From: Pocillopora verrucosa
Taxonomy: Eukaryota; Cnidaria; Anthozoa; Scleractinia; Pocilloporidae
Length of the DNA: 64,000 nucleotides
NCBI RefSeq assembly: GCF_036669915.1
Contig: NC_089324.1
Span: forward strand, 4,016,744 to 4,080,743
Reading direction: 5' to 3'
Shown here: positions 9,994 to 20,318 of the stretch, one piece after another
How positions within the stretch are numbered: position 1 is the first letter of the stretch
Layout: each line of letters opens with the position of its first letter
Position numbers and translations under genes: made by a program
The notes under the pieces: model-generated
Database searches by the model: none
Seen by the model: the letters and a program-made list of their open reading frames with translations, nothing else
What the model was told of the DNA's origin: nothing

Positions 9994-12642
9994 ATGCCAG
10001 CAAATCAAGCGACTCTTAGCAAGCTAGAAGCCGTCTTAGCCCGACTGGAATTAGTGGCTGATAAACTTGGCCTAGCTGAGTGTTCAATTAAAAAAGGAGG
10101 AACTGAAGCGGACATACAGGCTTTAGTGGAGCGTCTCGAAAACGTGGCAGGAAAACTCGAACAGCTAAAATCTGGAGCGAGCGGCGAAGGTGACTAAGGG
10201 GAAAGAGCTTTCATTTATTTTCTTAAAAGAAAAATAAAACAACCGAGTTTGTACTGAACTTATTCCTCCGTTCGGCAGGATCTGGAAAGATTGTTGAGTT
10301 CTACGATGAGGTAAAGCGAATATAGATGTTATTTTCTTTCATCGTCTGTTTACAGGCTTCTATGATTAATTTTCTCACGCAACGATGTTTATTTAATTTT
10401 ATTACTACCTCTCGTGTAGTTTCTCAAGGGGAAGATACAGGTCTTTTTCAAATTATCAAATGAAATAGGAGGCGATTTGCAGGCACAGGTAAGAGTGGAT
10501 ATTTAATTTTTCAGAACATGGTTGCGTGACTAAGATACGTACTAAACTCGTGTCGATTTCATTTTCAGGTGGATCTAGCCAAAAACACTTTTCAAGCACT
10601 GAGGGATTTTCTGATGAAAGCTTCTCAAACAAAAATACCTTCTAGAGTAAGGGAATCCTTTTAAAATTCATTGAAATTTAAACATTTAAGCGAACTTGAA
10701 AAGAAAAACAGCGCACAGATTTGCGTGGCATGGATCGGTGATATGATAATTTGCATTTCAGCTTTGAGAATGGCCAGTGCTTCTTGCGGTCACGCAAAAT
10801 ACATGAGAAGGGCAACGACAAAATTTTTAAGAGTTTTTTCAAGCTGTAACGTAGAAAGTCAATATTACCTCAAATGACAGACATCGATTTGATTCTGTAT
10901 CGACCTCTCGCCCGGTGACTTTGTTGTCCTCCCCTTCTCTGTCAGGTGTAGAGCGATGAAGAAGGCAGCGTACGATCTAAAACGGGTAGTAGACGATTGG
11001 AGGGTAAAGAAACACTAGTATTAAAAATTAATTCAGCCTCAGATTGGACCAAAAAGGAATTTCAACTAAAAATGTTAAAACAATTTAATTCTCAGAGTCA
11101 GAATTATAAAAGATGTATGACAGACAGTGCTAAGAATTGATCGTTCGATCTTGGCAGTAAAAGAATTTTACACATATATTTGTATATTTTACTTTGCAAA
11201 TGTATTTGCTAATATTTTTCTTAGAATATTATTAATTTTCCTTTAATGACACGTGAATAAGTATCTTGAATAGTTTGCTTATTTTTATTTCAGAATGAAC
11301 TTGCCTCCATGGTTAAACCCATTGCTCAGTGTAGAGAGGAAGTGGAGGTATTTTTTTAATCATTTACGCGTTCATTTTCCTGTTTTATTTCCCTGGACGT
11401 TGCTTGCAATTTCCCTGGTTCATTTCTGAATCAGGGTGTCGGCTGAGATATGTCCGTCTTACCTCCCCTCCCCCCCCCCCTCCCCCACGCAATTTCGTTC
11501 GAAAGTCCCTGAAAATAAACCTCCGTTCGTTCCCAGAGCCCGGCTGACCTCTTTGTCTTGCCTTTTTCTTATCGCACAGACGATCTAACAAAAATTCAAC
11601 TACTTCCGTATTCGAAACAGGAGTATGTCTTTTAAAGAGAACGTTTCAAGTTTTAAAAAAGTGAACCCAGGCTAGTTTAAAAAGTTGGTCATAGGAGTAC
11701 AAGACCAGCACAGGAGAAGTCTCTCATGCAAAGGTCTACGAGTCCAGCCAGGATCAAACCTCATGGAGCAAAATAATCCGATTGTATTGGTTTTGCTTCA
11801 CTTCGCTTGTGATTGGTCGTGCCACTCTCTCAACCAATCAGATGCAAACCTAAACCAATCACGACTTGGTCGCCCGCGTTTTCCCGCGCTTTGGTAGTGT
11901 GGTTGTTTTACATTGAGTACTCATTGTCATTTAAGGATATCTTCCTTTTTTCTGATTTGTTGTTGTGAAAACCTTGGTTTTGGTTTTACGACACTCGATC
12001 GAAAAGCGCTCTAGATGCTCAACTGATAGGCTTTATTTACGGCACTCGATCGAAAAGCGCTCTAGATATTCAACTGATAGGCTTTATTTCTTCCAGGCTT
12101 TCCGTGACCGTAACCGCTCCAGCAAGCAGTTCAATCATCTGTCAGCGGTCAGTGAGGGAATGGATGCACTGTTATGGGTTGGAGCGGTAAGACTATGTTT
12201 ACGTATGTCTACAGCGTTTTGATGTAGCGCTTTTTGTTGAACAGTTACTGCGTGGAGGATGCAAATAAAGAGCCGTCAAGATGTTGCCCAGAAAGGGAAC
12301 TGAAAGAATATGAGAGACAGTGCGCCTTTTGATACAAATCTATTTTTTTTACTCTCAAAGCCCGGAAAGCCAGATATTTTTGTGAGGGACAGAAAAGATG
12401 GAGCAGTTTTCTACACAAACCGAGTTTTGAAGGACTTCAAACAGTATGTATCATAAAAATTGAAATTAGTCAGGAAGTAATTTAGAGGACAAATTGAAGA
12501 TAGACTCCAAAATTAAGTGATCGTTTTTGTTTACAGAAATCCATTGCACACTGAATGGGCCCACAGTTTCATCGGCGCTTTGATTGAACTACAACAGTAC
12601 TGCAAAGAGTTCCATCCGATGGGTGTCACGTGGGCTTCTTGA
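9994..12642 (+). CDS. Adenylyl cyclase-associated protein, N-terminal-domain-only form (8 exons)
   Basis: CAP proteins recycle cofilin-bound actin. Exons: 9994-10189, 10279-10310, 10420-10488, 10569-10646, 11294-11347, 12097-12186, 12361-12443 and 12537-12642, all GT-AG, giving 235 residues. An N-terminal amphipathic coiled-coil region (LSKLEAVLARLELVADKL) is followed by the CAP helical domain, recognised by FKLSNEIGGDLQAQ, FNHLSAVSEGMDALLWV, FYTNRVLKDFK and LQQYCKEFHPMGVTWAS. The frame then stops exactly where family members run into the proline-rich segment. The WH2 and C-terminal CARP domains are absent, and nothing in the next 1.4 kb resembles them. It may be a short paralogue, a short isoform, or a truncated gene. 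Splice phases join without error, so the N-terminal part looks maintained. A segment at 10947-11003 looks like an exon but has a stop. Confidence 0.88.
10947..11003 (+). other. Exon-like segment with in-frame stop in a CAP-like intron
   Basis: A pyrimidine tract and CAG precede this 57-bp segment and GTAAAG follows it. Included in phase it would read Val then TAG at once. Skipping it joins exons 4 and 5 in phase and restores the normal CAP alignment (ASQTKIPSR|NELASMVKP). It is either a cryptic exon or a stop-bearing alternative exon. Confidence 0.3.
11459..11490 (+). repeat. Poly-C tract in a CAP-like intron
   Basis: CCTCCCC followed by a run of about 11 C and CTCCCCC. The opposite strand is G-rich enough to form a G-quadruplex. 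Confidence 0.6.
11990..12091 (+). repeat. Tandem 51-bp duplication at a CAP-like 3' splice site
   Basis: Two adjacent copies of a block containing CACTCGATCGAAAAGCGC and CAACTGATAGGCTTTATTT, differing at a few bases. The second runs directly into TTCTTCCAG, the acceptor of the sixth exon. CAACTGATA is a good branch-point candidate, so the duplication also copies a likely branch point. Confidence 0.75.
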
Positions 12643-14112
12643 AAAGAGAAAGGAAAATGCATATACTTTTAATGGCCGCCAGTTAATCTAAGAGAGACTG
12701 GGTAATGCACAAAAGATAGAGGCTCACTGGCGACTAAAAACAGGAGGATAAACCTCGAATGATAAAAATGAATGAAAAATAGCAAAAAAATTTAATGGTA
12801 TTTCTTGTTCTGTTTCGTTTTGCCTAAAAAAAAAGAGTTTGTCGTTTAGAAAATACGAATAAGTGTACCTGCAACCACCGTGCCCAATTCTCCGCTTCTC
12901 GTCTGGACATATAGAGCCGCTTAGACCAAAGAAGCAGTGGTCACATCAAGGAACTTGGGTAGTTTTTCTTTTCTAGTCTGTGAATTTTTGCGGTAAAATT
13001 TTGAGACAACGGTAAGTCAGCCCAACTTGGATTGGGCGGAGCTAGGAGCCTATTTTAGGCGGAGTTGTGTTTTTGGTGAAGGAAAAAGCCAGCACTACAC
13101 CAAGCTTGTCTCGCATAAAAATATGAATGAGTGATCGGCGTATATTTTCAATGGGCCACTGACCTCAACTTCACCTCAGTATATTAGATATTGTGATTAT
13201 TCTAATAAACTGCGTTAAAAAATTGGCGATGGTTGCTAAAAACCCTCGCGTTTCTACATTTTTAACAATCCCCATCAACCCTAATACCCAGCGTCCACAG
13301 AAACTGGGACGAGCGATAACCATGACGTCATCAGAGGAACAGATTTGCGATGAGATTAACTGCTCTCAACGAAAATTGACGTGACACAGTTTTTCCTCCG
13401 TGTCGCTCTCAACATGAATATAATTTGATCGCCTTGATGTTTGTTGTTCCCACAGAGATTATTTCATGGTACTAAACAGCCTATTTGATCATTTAATGAA
13501 AATGGCTAAAGTTATTGTAATAGTTTGACTCCAGAGTTAACCTGTTGTATCTTAATCAAAATAGCAAAGGAAGACATTGTTAAATTGAGTAATATGTGTT
13601 TGGTGTAAATCCTTCACATTCCTAACATTAGTATGCATATTCTCCAATCTCCAAACTGTTCTCTATACATTTCCTTTGATACTGACAAGGAGAATTTGTT
13701 TAACAATCAAGGGCTTATTTAGCTATAGATAATTTCCTTTACTCTCAAAATCCAAAGGCGGTACTCAAATGAAAAATTAGACGCTAGTTACTTTTGGGGA
13801 TTAAATGTTAATTACAGTTGATAGCTAATACTACCTCAGGCTCTGATGAGAATTTTTTTAAAGTAAAGTTTTTGGTGACTAGTGTCCCTAATTTAGTAAA
13901 AATTAAACCATTGAACAAAAGTGCATGTGATGTTAATCAGTTGTTGCCTTGGTGAAGCAAATTTCATTCTTATGAAATTCTACAGTCAGACAGTAAGGCC
14001 TTGAAATATTTCAAGACTTAGTCTTTCTCATCATTAACCCTTAGCAGAATGCAAAAAATTCAAAATGTCCATACTTGACAATACAGTAAAATCTCAGTCA
14101 CAAGCCCTTAGC
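12643..14112. other. Noncoding interval between the CAP-like gene and the cGLR array
   Basis: No coding sequence is recognised. An AATAAA at 13204-13209 could end the CAP-like transcript. An inverted M2 MITE lies at 13618-13811. From about 13920 the sequence belongs to the flank repeated in every cGLR unit (TGATGTTAATCAGTTGTTG). Confidence 0.5.
13618..13811 (-). repeat. M2 MITE, inverted
   Basis: Reverse-orientation M2 copy. It carries ATTCTCC, CATTTCCTTTGATACTGAC, AAGGAGAATTTG and a TTTTGGGGATTAAATGTTAA end. Similar sequence recurs near 22310-22470 and 30470-30620. Confidence 0.6.
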
Positions 14113-14339
14113 TTAACCCTTCAACTCCCAAAAAAATCTGAAACAAAATCTGATTGTTAATTCTCCCCTCTAGCTGCTACACATTTTCCTCTCAATCAGT
14201 TATGAGAATTTAGAGTTAGATCAAGCTAATTACTTCTACATGGTAAGTCTGAGTATTCTCATGACCTGTTTGCACGATAATGTATGGATATTATAGGGAG
14301 AAGATCCATGTTAATCACTTCTGGGAGTTAAAGAGTTAA
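14113..14339 (+). repeat. M1 MITE in cGLR unit A
   Basis: M1 copy, TTAACCCTTCAACTCCC to GGAGTTAAAGAGTTAA. A homologous copy sits at the same place 3' of each of the five cGLR genes, so it was present before the gene duplicated. Confidence 0.8.
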
Positions 14340-15068
14340 ATGATATGGTACAGAGTTTCTTTCTGTTTATGATCATGGAAGGAAGAGAGTTGGGATATTT
14401 ACATGATATGTCTTTAGGAGACATTGGCACCATCTCCCTTTTTTAGTTTCTAGAGATTTCTTATCTCAAATATGTTTTTTCATTATAAATGAAAATTTAT
14501 AATAGAAAGCTCATTGCTACTCGCGAAAGAAGTTGCATAAAAATCCTGATTAAACAGCTAATGTAACAGGCATTTCTTGTTGTTAGAAATGACAAATGTA
14601 AGACATGAACAATTCCCCTCATTAAGCCTGGGTGCTTTTGGGGAAAACAATGAAAAATATGTTTAGATAAAGAAAAAAAGAATTATTATCCCTTGATATG
14701 CCTGCTGTCCTACTGGTGAGTGAGGGGGGAGGCTTGCTCTGTTGTTCAAATTCCTTTCACCCCCTCTTTTGGAATTTTCTGGTTTCATCCTAATAATAAA
14801 ACAATTTTTAGTTGAGTGAGGTGCAATAGGGTATGGCAACCATGTTTGGACATTAAAAGGGTGTTGTTGTCAGGGGAAATTGACATCTTGTTTAACCTCT
14901 TTAAACAGGTTTTTACTTTTAACAGTTGGCAACTCACAGCTCTTGAGATTCGTTTACTGCTACAAATGAGGAATATTTCTTGTAACAACCTCATAATTTT
15001 AGGTTCAAAACTCCATCACCAAATTTTTACCACACAGCACCCAACTTATAATAGCAGTAATGAGCCTT

Positions 15069-16883
15069 CTAATCTAGAAAATGTTTTGCCATCTTACAGG
15101 TTGCACCACTAAGTACAAAGAGAGCAAGAATCATTTTACAAGGAGACTGGGCACTATTCCCATTGATTGGAAGTGAGTCACAAACCAGTTCATGCAGCTG
15201 TTGATATGAAATGTTCTTTGCATCAAAATTGACCGTAGCTAAGAATGTCCCCGTAATGCAGCAAACACCTTGGATAAGATCCATAGTTTCCTTTCCTTCC
15301 TCATCAAAAGGGCCATTCTGCTCTTTCAAAAATGTATGGACCTTGCAAAAGAAAGAAAACAGTTTGTCATTTGTTCCTTTGGAAGTGAGGTCAACAGAAA
15401 TCTTACCCAGCTCAAGCCACAACAACAAAGACTGATTCATTTGTGCTATGTCCATCTCAATGAAATCTTCTTGCACTAAAGTAACGTTGATCTTGGAAAG
15501 TTCGCTCTCAGTTATCCCCGGCAAAGCAAATTGGTGACCCTGTGCAAGAGCACCAACGTACACTTCGAGTAGGGCACCTCCATCTGGAGATACTTTGATA
15601 GAGATGGTAGTATCTTCCAAGGTCTCCCACAAACACTTTAGCTGTACATCTCCATGCCCTCCTAAATTCATGAAGGAGGGGAGGCCTATAATTTCCCTTT
15701 CTAATCTTCCTTTAACCTCCACTGTTAAAAACTCAAGACGAGGTATCAACCCCAGAAACGTCTTGTTTACAATCTTTCTAAACGCAACCAAAGGATCCTG
15801 AAAAAAGAGAGCAATTTCAGTCGCAGCTTCTTCAAGCGCAACCTTCGATGTTTTGTAACACAAATTGTGATTGCGGATGAAGAAATGAGGACAAAACCCG
15901 TCTTGAATAAATCGTAAGAGCTTCTTAAGAACTCGCAGCAATAGATTCAAGGTACTTTCCTCAGACCAAAGGCCGGGATCTTCTTCCTCGAGTGTCCAAA
16001 ACATCACTGTTTTAAAGTGATAGGAAGTTAATAGTCCTCCTAGTTTTTCTTTGAAGTGCCTCGCAAACAACGAACGTAGTAAGTAGTAAACTTTGGATTG
16101 CTCTTCTGTAAACCACTTGAAAAGTTCCGCTTCCGGGTTCGAGAACGAAAGTCGCCATTCCTTCCTGATGTCTCCTGAAAGGTCGGAAGGCTTTGGTACA
16201 ATCATAAAGCCACTGGAGGTGATATTTTCCACCACATCAGCACTGGGCCAGTTTCTTGGCTGTCTAATTTTCCATTCGTCAGCATTTGTCGGCCATCCAG
16301 TGCACTCGATCGCTGGTACACGGTCGGACTCCGCAGATCCTTCCACAATATCCTTCGCTGGCGAACGAAAGGTGTAAGAAACCGAAATTTTGTTCTCAGC
16401 GCCCGCTAATGGAACAGTCCACTTAGCACTTGGCTTTTGGTCAGCCATAAACTCAGGAAGAAAGTCTCGCTCGTTAAGTTTTCTCGCAGTCTCAGCTGAC
16501 ACAAAGCAACAATCTTGTTCGGCTTCCACAAGACCAAGGAAGGTTGAAATTGTAGGGTATTTCTCTTCGAAGCGCTTCCTATAACCTGGAGGAATGATTA
16601 GCTTGACGTGGGCTGGCGCTTCACTAACAGGCTGCATAACTCTAATTTGAGTCTCCAAGGACCAGATCTCTGTAGAAGGGTTCAACATCACCATGACGTC
16701 GCCATCACTGAAAACAATATCCGGATACCCTTCTCGGAAGCTTCCTGTGAGGACATAGCGGAGTTCATCAGTCGAGTAATACTTATGTCTCAATTCATAC
16801 TTCTGCCTTATAGATTCTACGTAACGTTTATAGACTGGAAAGCCATGGAATAACACACGAACTAGTGCTTCCAAATCAGCCAT
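15069..16883 (-). CDS. cGAS-like receptor / Mab-21 nucleotidyltransferase, copy A
   Basis: Predicted innate-immune nucleotidyltransferase of the cGAS/Mab-21 fold. Members sense a ligand such as nucleic acid and make a cyclic nucleotide signal; the ligand here is unknown. From MADLEALVRV the protein has 604 residues. The frame stays open to 17213, but upstream it reads through a repeat. The P-loop-like GS is at 47-48 (TGSFREGYPD), and DGDVM (D60, D62) aligns with the EFDVM metal site of cGAS. D187 (ESDRVPAIEC) is the likely third acidic residue. The C-lobe follows, with EWRLSFS (242-248) and SYHFKTVMFW (287-296), matching cGAS WRLSFS and SYHVKTAFF. No cGAS zinc ribbon was seen. Residues from about 350 on form an extension I cannot assign. 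Single exon, looks intact. Confidence 0.88.
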   Translation of the reverse strand: MADLEALVRVLFHGFPVYKRYVESIRQKYELRHKYYSTDELRYVLTGSFREGYPDIVFSDGDVMVMLNPSTEIWSLETQIRVMQPVSEAPAHVKLIIPPGYRKRFEEKYPTISTFLGLVEAEQDCCFVSAETARKLNERDFLPEFMADQKPSAKWTVPLAGAENKISVSYTFRSPAKDIVEGSAESDRVPAIECTGWPTNADEWKIRQPRNWPSADVVENITSSGFMIVPKPSDLSGDIRKEWRLSFSNPEAELFKWFTEEQSKVYYLLRSLFARHFKEKLGGLLTSYHFKTVMFWTLEEEDPGLWSEESTLNLLLRVLKKLLRFIQDGFCPHFFIRNHNLCYKTSKVALEEAATEIALFFQDPLVAFRKIVNKTFLGLIPRLEFLTVEVKGRLEREIIGLPSFMNLGGHGDVQLKCLWETLEDTTISIKVSPDGGALLEVYVGALAQGHQFALPGITESELSKINVTLVQEDFIEMDIAQMNQSLLLWLELGKISVDLTSKGTNDKLFSFFCKVHTFLKEQNGPFDEEGKETMDLIQGVCCITGTFLATVNFDAKNISYQQLHELVCDSLPINGNSAQSPCKMILALFVLSGATCKMAKHFLD

Positions 16884-17056
16884 TATGTAATGCAGAGACT
16901 TAAACTCGAAAAAACAAATTAGCTCTTTAAGTAACAAGCCGATCGAGTCGCTCACAGCCGATTCTCGCAAACAAGGTTGGGTGGACTTCCTTTTACACAA
17001 ATTGACGTAAAATGTTAAATTAAAGGTGGTACGTTTTACGTCATATGTAAGTGTAA

Positions 17057-17090
17057 GCGAACGAAAAAGTGTAAGAAACCGAAATTTATG
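17057..17090 (-). promoter_or_regulatory. Conserved motif upstream of copy A, ISRE-like
   Basis: About 190 bp upstream of the ATG lies GAAACCGAAA (17075-17084 on the plus strand), which fits the IRF-binding pattern GAAANNGAAA. The same element precedes copies C and E. The surrounding 30 bp also nearly match coding sequence in the gene (see findings), so the regulatory reading is only one option. Confidence 0.4.
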
Positions 17091-17103
17091 TGATGTTTTT
17101 ATT

Positions 17104-17340
17104 TTTACTGGGATACCTGTGGTAGCCCAGTCATAAAATGCCTTTGTTTTTTTGTAGTCTTTTTTCTTTTTTTTTTTTTTTCCCCTCCGCCACAAAATGG
17201 AAAAATTGTGCAATAGTACCCAGAGGTCATTGGGCCCTCAACACCATGACAACTAACTGTGATCCAATGAGGTGTTCACATGCTGATCACGCGTGCTATC
17301 TTGATGATGATTGACGTTGTCATGCACGGACATCATTGTA
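17104..17340. repeat. Hairpin repeat H, copy 1
   Basis: A 23-nt near-perfect hairpin (17108-17130: CTGGGATACC, loop TGT, GGTAGCCCAG) is followed by TCATAAAATGCC, a long T run and a block from CCGCCACAAAATGG to GATCACGCGTGC. Near-identical copies lie at 25786-26020 and 63750-64000. Confidence 0.8.
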
Positions 17341-17523
17341 TGTGATGTTAATCAGTTGTTGCTTTAGTGAAGCAAATGTCAGTCTTATGAATTCTGCAGT
17401 TGGACAGTAAGGTGTGGAAATATTTCAAGACTCAATCTTTCTAATCATTAACCCTTGGAATGCAGAAAATTCAAAATGCCTGTACTTGACAACACAGTAA
17501 AATCTCAGTCACAAGCCCTTAGA

Positions 17524-17735
17524 TTAACTCTTCAACTCCCAAAATCCAACAGTTAATTCTCCTCTCTAGCTGCTACACATGTCTTTGTAAATAAGGTATG
17601 AGAATTTGGTGTTATATCAAGCTAACAACTTCTACCTGATAAGTCTGAGTATTCTCATTACTTGTTTGCAGGATAATGTATGGATATTATAGGGAGAAGA
17701 TCCATGTTAATCACTTCTGGGAGTTAAAGGGTTAA
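17524..17735 (+). repeat. M1 MITE in cGLR unit B
   Basis: M1 copy, TTAACTCTTCAACTCCC to GGAGTTAAAGGGTTAA, in the position equivalent to the copy in unit A. Confidence 0.8.
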
Positions 17736-18485
17736 ATGATATGGTACAGAGTTTCTTTCTGTTTATGATCATGGAAGGAAGAAAGTTGGGATATTTACAT
17801 GATATGTCTTTAGGAGACATTGGCACCATCAGTCTCTTGTTTAGTTTTTGGAGCTTTCTTCTTTCAAATATGCTTTGTTCATTACAAATGAATATCTATA
17901 ATAGAAAACTCATTGCTACTCACAAAAGAGGTTGCATGAAAATCCTGATTAAACAGCTAATGTAACTGGCATTTCCTTCCATTGGAAATGACAAAAATAT
18001 GACAAATAATGCCCCTTGTTAAGCCTGGGTGCTTTTGAGGAAAACAATGAAAAATATGTTTAAATAAAGAAAAAAAGGAATTATTTTCCCTTAATGGTCC
18101 TTGCTGTTCTACTGGTGAGTGAGGGGGGAGGCTTGCTCTGTTGCTCCAATTCCTTTCATCCCCTCTTTTGGAATTTTCTGGCTACATCCTAATAATATAA
18201 CAATTTTAAGTTGAGCGAGGTGCAGTAGGGTATGGCAACCACATTTGGACATTAAAATGGTGTTGTTGTCAAGGGAAATTAGCTCTGTTTCCCATGGCAA
18301 CATCTTGTTTAACCTCTTTAAACAGGTTTTTACTTTTAACAGTTGGCAACTCATAGCTCTTCAGATTTGTTTACTGCTTCAAATGAGGAATATTTCTTGT
18401 AACAATATCATAATTTTAGGTTCAAAACTCCATCACCAAATTTTTACCATACAGCACCCAACTAGTAATAGCAGTAATGAGCTTT

Positions 18486-20318
18486 CTAATCTAGAAATTT
18501 TTTTGCCATCTTACAGGTTGCACCACTAAGTACAAAGAGAGCAAGAATAATGTTACAAGGAGACTGGGCACTATTCCCATTGATTGGAAGGAAGTCGCAA
18601 ACCAGTTCATGTAGCTGTTGATATGAAATGTTCTTTGCATCAAAATTGACCGTAGCTAAGAATGCCCCTGTGGTGCAACAAACACCTTGGATAAGATCCA
18701 TGGTTTCCTTTCCTTCCTCATCAAGGGGGCCATTCTGTTCTCTCAAAAATGTATTGACCTTGCAAAGGAAAGAAAACAGTTTGTCATTTGTTCCTTTGGA
18801 AGTAAGGTCAACAGCAATCTTACCCAGCTCAAGCCATAACAACAAAGACTGATTCATATGTGCTACATCCATCTCAAAGAAATCTTCTTGCACTGAAGTA
18901 ACCTTGATCTTGGAAAGTTCGCTCTCAGTTTTCCCCATGATAAAAGCAAATTGGTGACCCTGTGCAAGAGCGTCAACGTACACCTCGAGTAGGGCAACTC
19001 CATCTGGAAATGCTTTGATAGAGATGGCAGTATCTTCCAAGGTCTCCCACAAACACTCTAGCTCTACATCTCTATGCCCTTCTAAATTCATGAAGGAGGC
19101 ATGGCCTGTAGTTTTATTTTCAAATTTTCCTCTAACTTCCACTGTTAAAAGGCCAAGGCGAGGTATCAACCCCAGAAACTCCTCATTTACAACCTTTCCA
19201 AACGCAACCAAAGGATCCTGAAAAAAGAGAGCAATTTCTGTCACAGCATCTTCAAGCGCAACCTTCGATGTTTTGTAACACAAATTGTGATTGCGGATGA
19301 AGAAATGAGGACAAAACCCGTCTTGAATAAATCGTAAGAGCTTCTTAAGAACCCGCAGCAATAGATTCAAGGTACTTTCCTTAGACCAAAGGCTGGGATC
19401 TTCTTCTTCGAGTGTCCAAAACATCACTGTTTTAAAGTGATAGGAAGTTAATAGTCCTCCTAGTTTTTCTTTGAAGTGCCTCGCATACAACGAACGTAGT
19501 AAGTAGTAAACTTTGCATTGCTCTTCTGTTAACCACTTGAAAAGTTCCGCTTCCGGGTTCGAGAACGAAAGTCGCCATTCTTTCCTGATGTCTCCTGAAA
19601 GGTCGGAAGGCTTTGGTACAATCATAAAGCCACTGGAGGTAATATTTTCCACCACATCAGCACTGGGCCAGTTTCTTGGCTGTCTAATTTTCCATTCGTA
19701 AGCATTTGTCGGCCATCCAGTGCACTCGATTGCTGGTACACGATCGGACTCCACAAATCCATGATGGCTCGTCGCTTTCACATTAACCTTCGACGGCGAA
19801 CGAAAGGTGTAAGAAACCGAAATTTTGCCCTCAGCGCCTGCTAATGGAGCGGTCCAATTAGCACTTGGCTTTTGGCCAGCCATAAACTCGTGAAGAAAGT
19901 CTCGCTCGTTAAGTTTTCTCGCAATCTCAGCTGACACGAAGCAACAATCTTGTTCAACTTTTACAAGACCAAGGAAGGTTGAAATTGTAGGGTTTTTCTC
20001 TTCGAAGCACTCATTGTACCCTGGAGGAATGATTAGCTTGACGTGGGCTGGCGCTTCACTAACAGGCTGAATAACTTTAATTTGAGTCTCCAAGGACCAG
20101 ATCTCTGTGGAAGGGTTCAAAATTACCATGGCGTCGGTATCACTGAACAAAGTATCCGGATACCCTTCTCGGAAGCTTCCAGTGAAGACGAAGCGGAGTT
20201 CATCGGTCGAGTGATACTTATGATTTAATTCAAAGTTCTTCCTAGCAGATTCTACGTAACGTCTATAAACTGGAAAACCATGGAATAACACACGAACTAA
20301 TGCTTCCAATTCAGCCAT
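18486..20318 (-). CDS. cGAS-like receptor / Mab-21 nucleotidyltransferase, copy B
   Basis: A 610-residue single-exon paralogue of copy A, taken from MAELEALVRV; a second in-frame Met lies 4 codons upstream. GS is at 47-48, the metal site is DTDAMV (D60, D62) and the likely third acid is D192 (ESDRVPAIEC). EWRLSFSNPE and SYHFKTVMFW are kept. It differs from type A/C/E by a longer loop before the third acid (KVNVKATSHHGFV in place of KDIVEGSA), by AFIMGKTES in place of ALPGITES in the C-terminal region, and by its upstream sequence. No lesion is visible. It is the closest relative of copy D, from which it differs at scattered residues, because the A-B block was copied as C-D. Confidence 0.88.
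   Translation of the reverse strand: MAELEALVRVLFHGFPVYRRYVESARKNFELNHKYHSTDELRFVFTGSFREGYPDTLFSDTDAMVILNPSTEIWSLETQIKVIQPVSEAPAHVKLIIPPGYNECFEEKNPTISTFLGLVKVEQDCCFVSAEIARKLNERDFLHEFMAGQKPSANWTAPLAGAEGKISVSYTFRSPSKVNVKATSHHGFVESDRVPAIECTGWPTNAYEWKIRQPRNWPSADVVENITSSGFMIVPKPSDLSGDIRKEWRLSFSNPEAELFKWLTEEQCKVYYLLRSLYARHFKEKLGGLLTSYHFKTVMFWTLEEEDPSLWSKESTLNLLLRVLKKLLRFIQDGFCPHFFIRNHNLCYKTSKVALEDAVTEIALFFQDPLVAFGKVVNEEFLGLIPRLGLLTVEVRGKFENKTTGHASFMNLEGHRDVELECLWETLEDTAISIKAFPDGVALLEVYVDALAQGHQFAFIMGKTESELSKIKVTSVQEDFFEMDVAHMNQSLLLWLELGKIAVDLTSKGTNDKLFSFLCKVNTFLREQNGPLDEEGKETMDLIQGVCCTTGAFLATVNFDAKNISYQQLHELVCDFLPINGNSAQSPCNIILALFVLSGATCKMAKKFLD

Noticed and set aside
16884-17213. Upstream extension of copy A to a Met at 17213
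   Set aside because: The extension translates a poly-T tract and hairpin repeat H. All five paralogues align from MA(D/E)LEALVRV.
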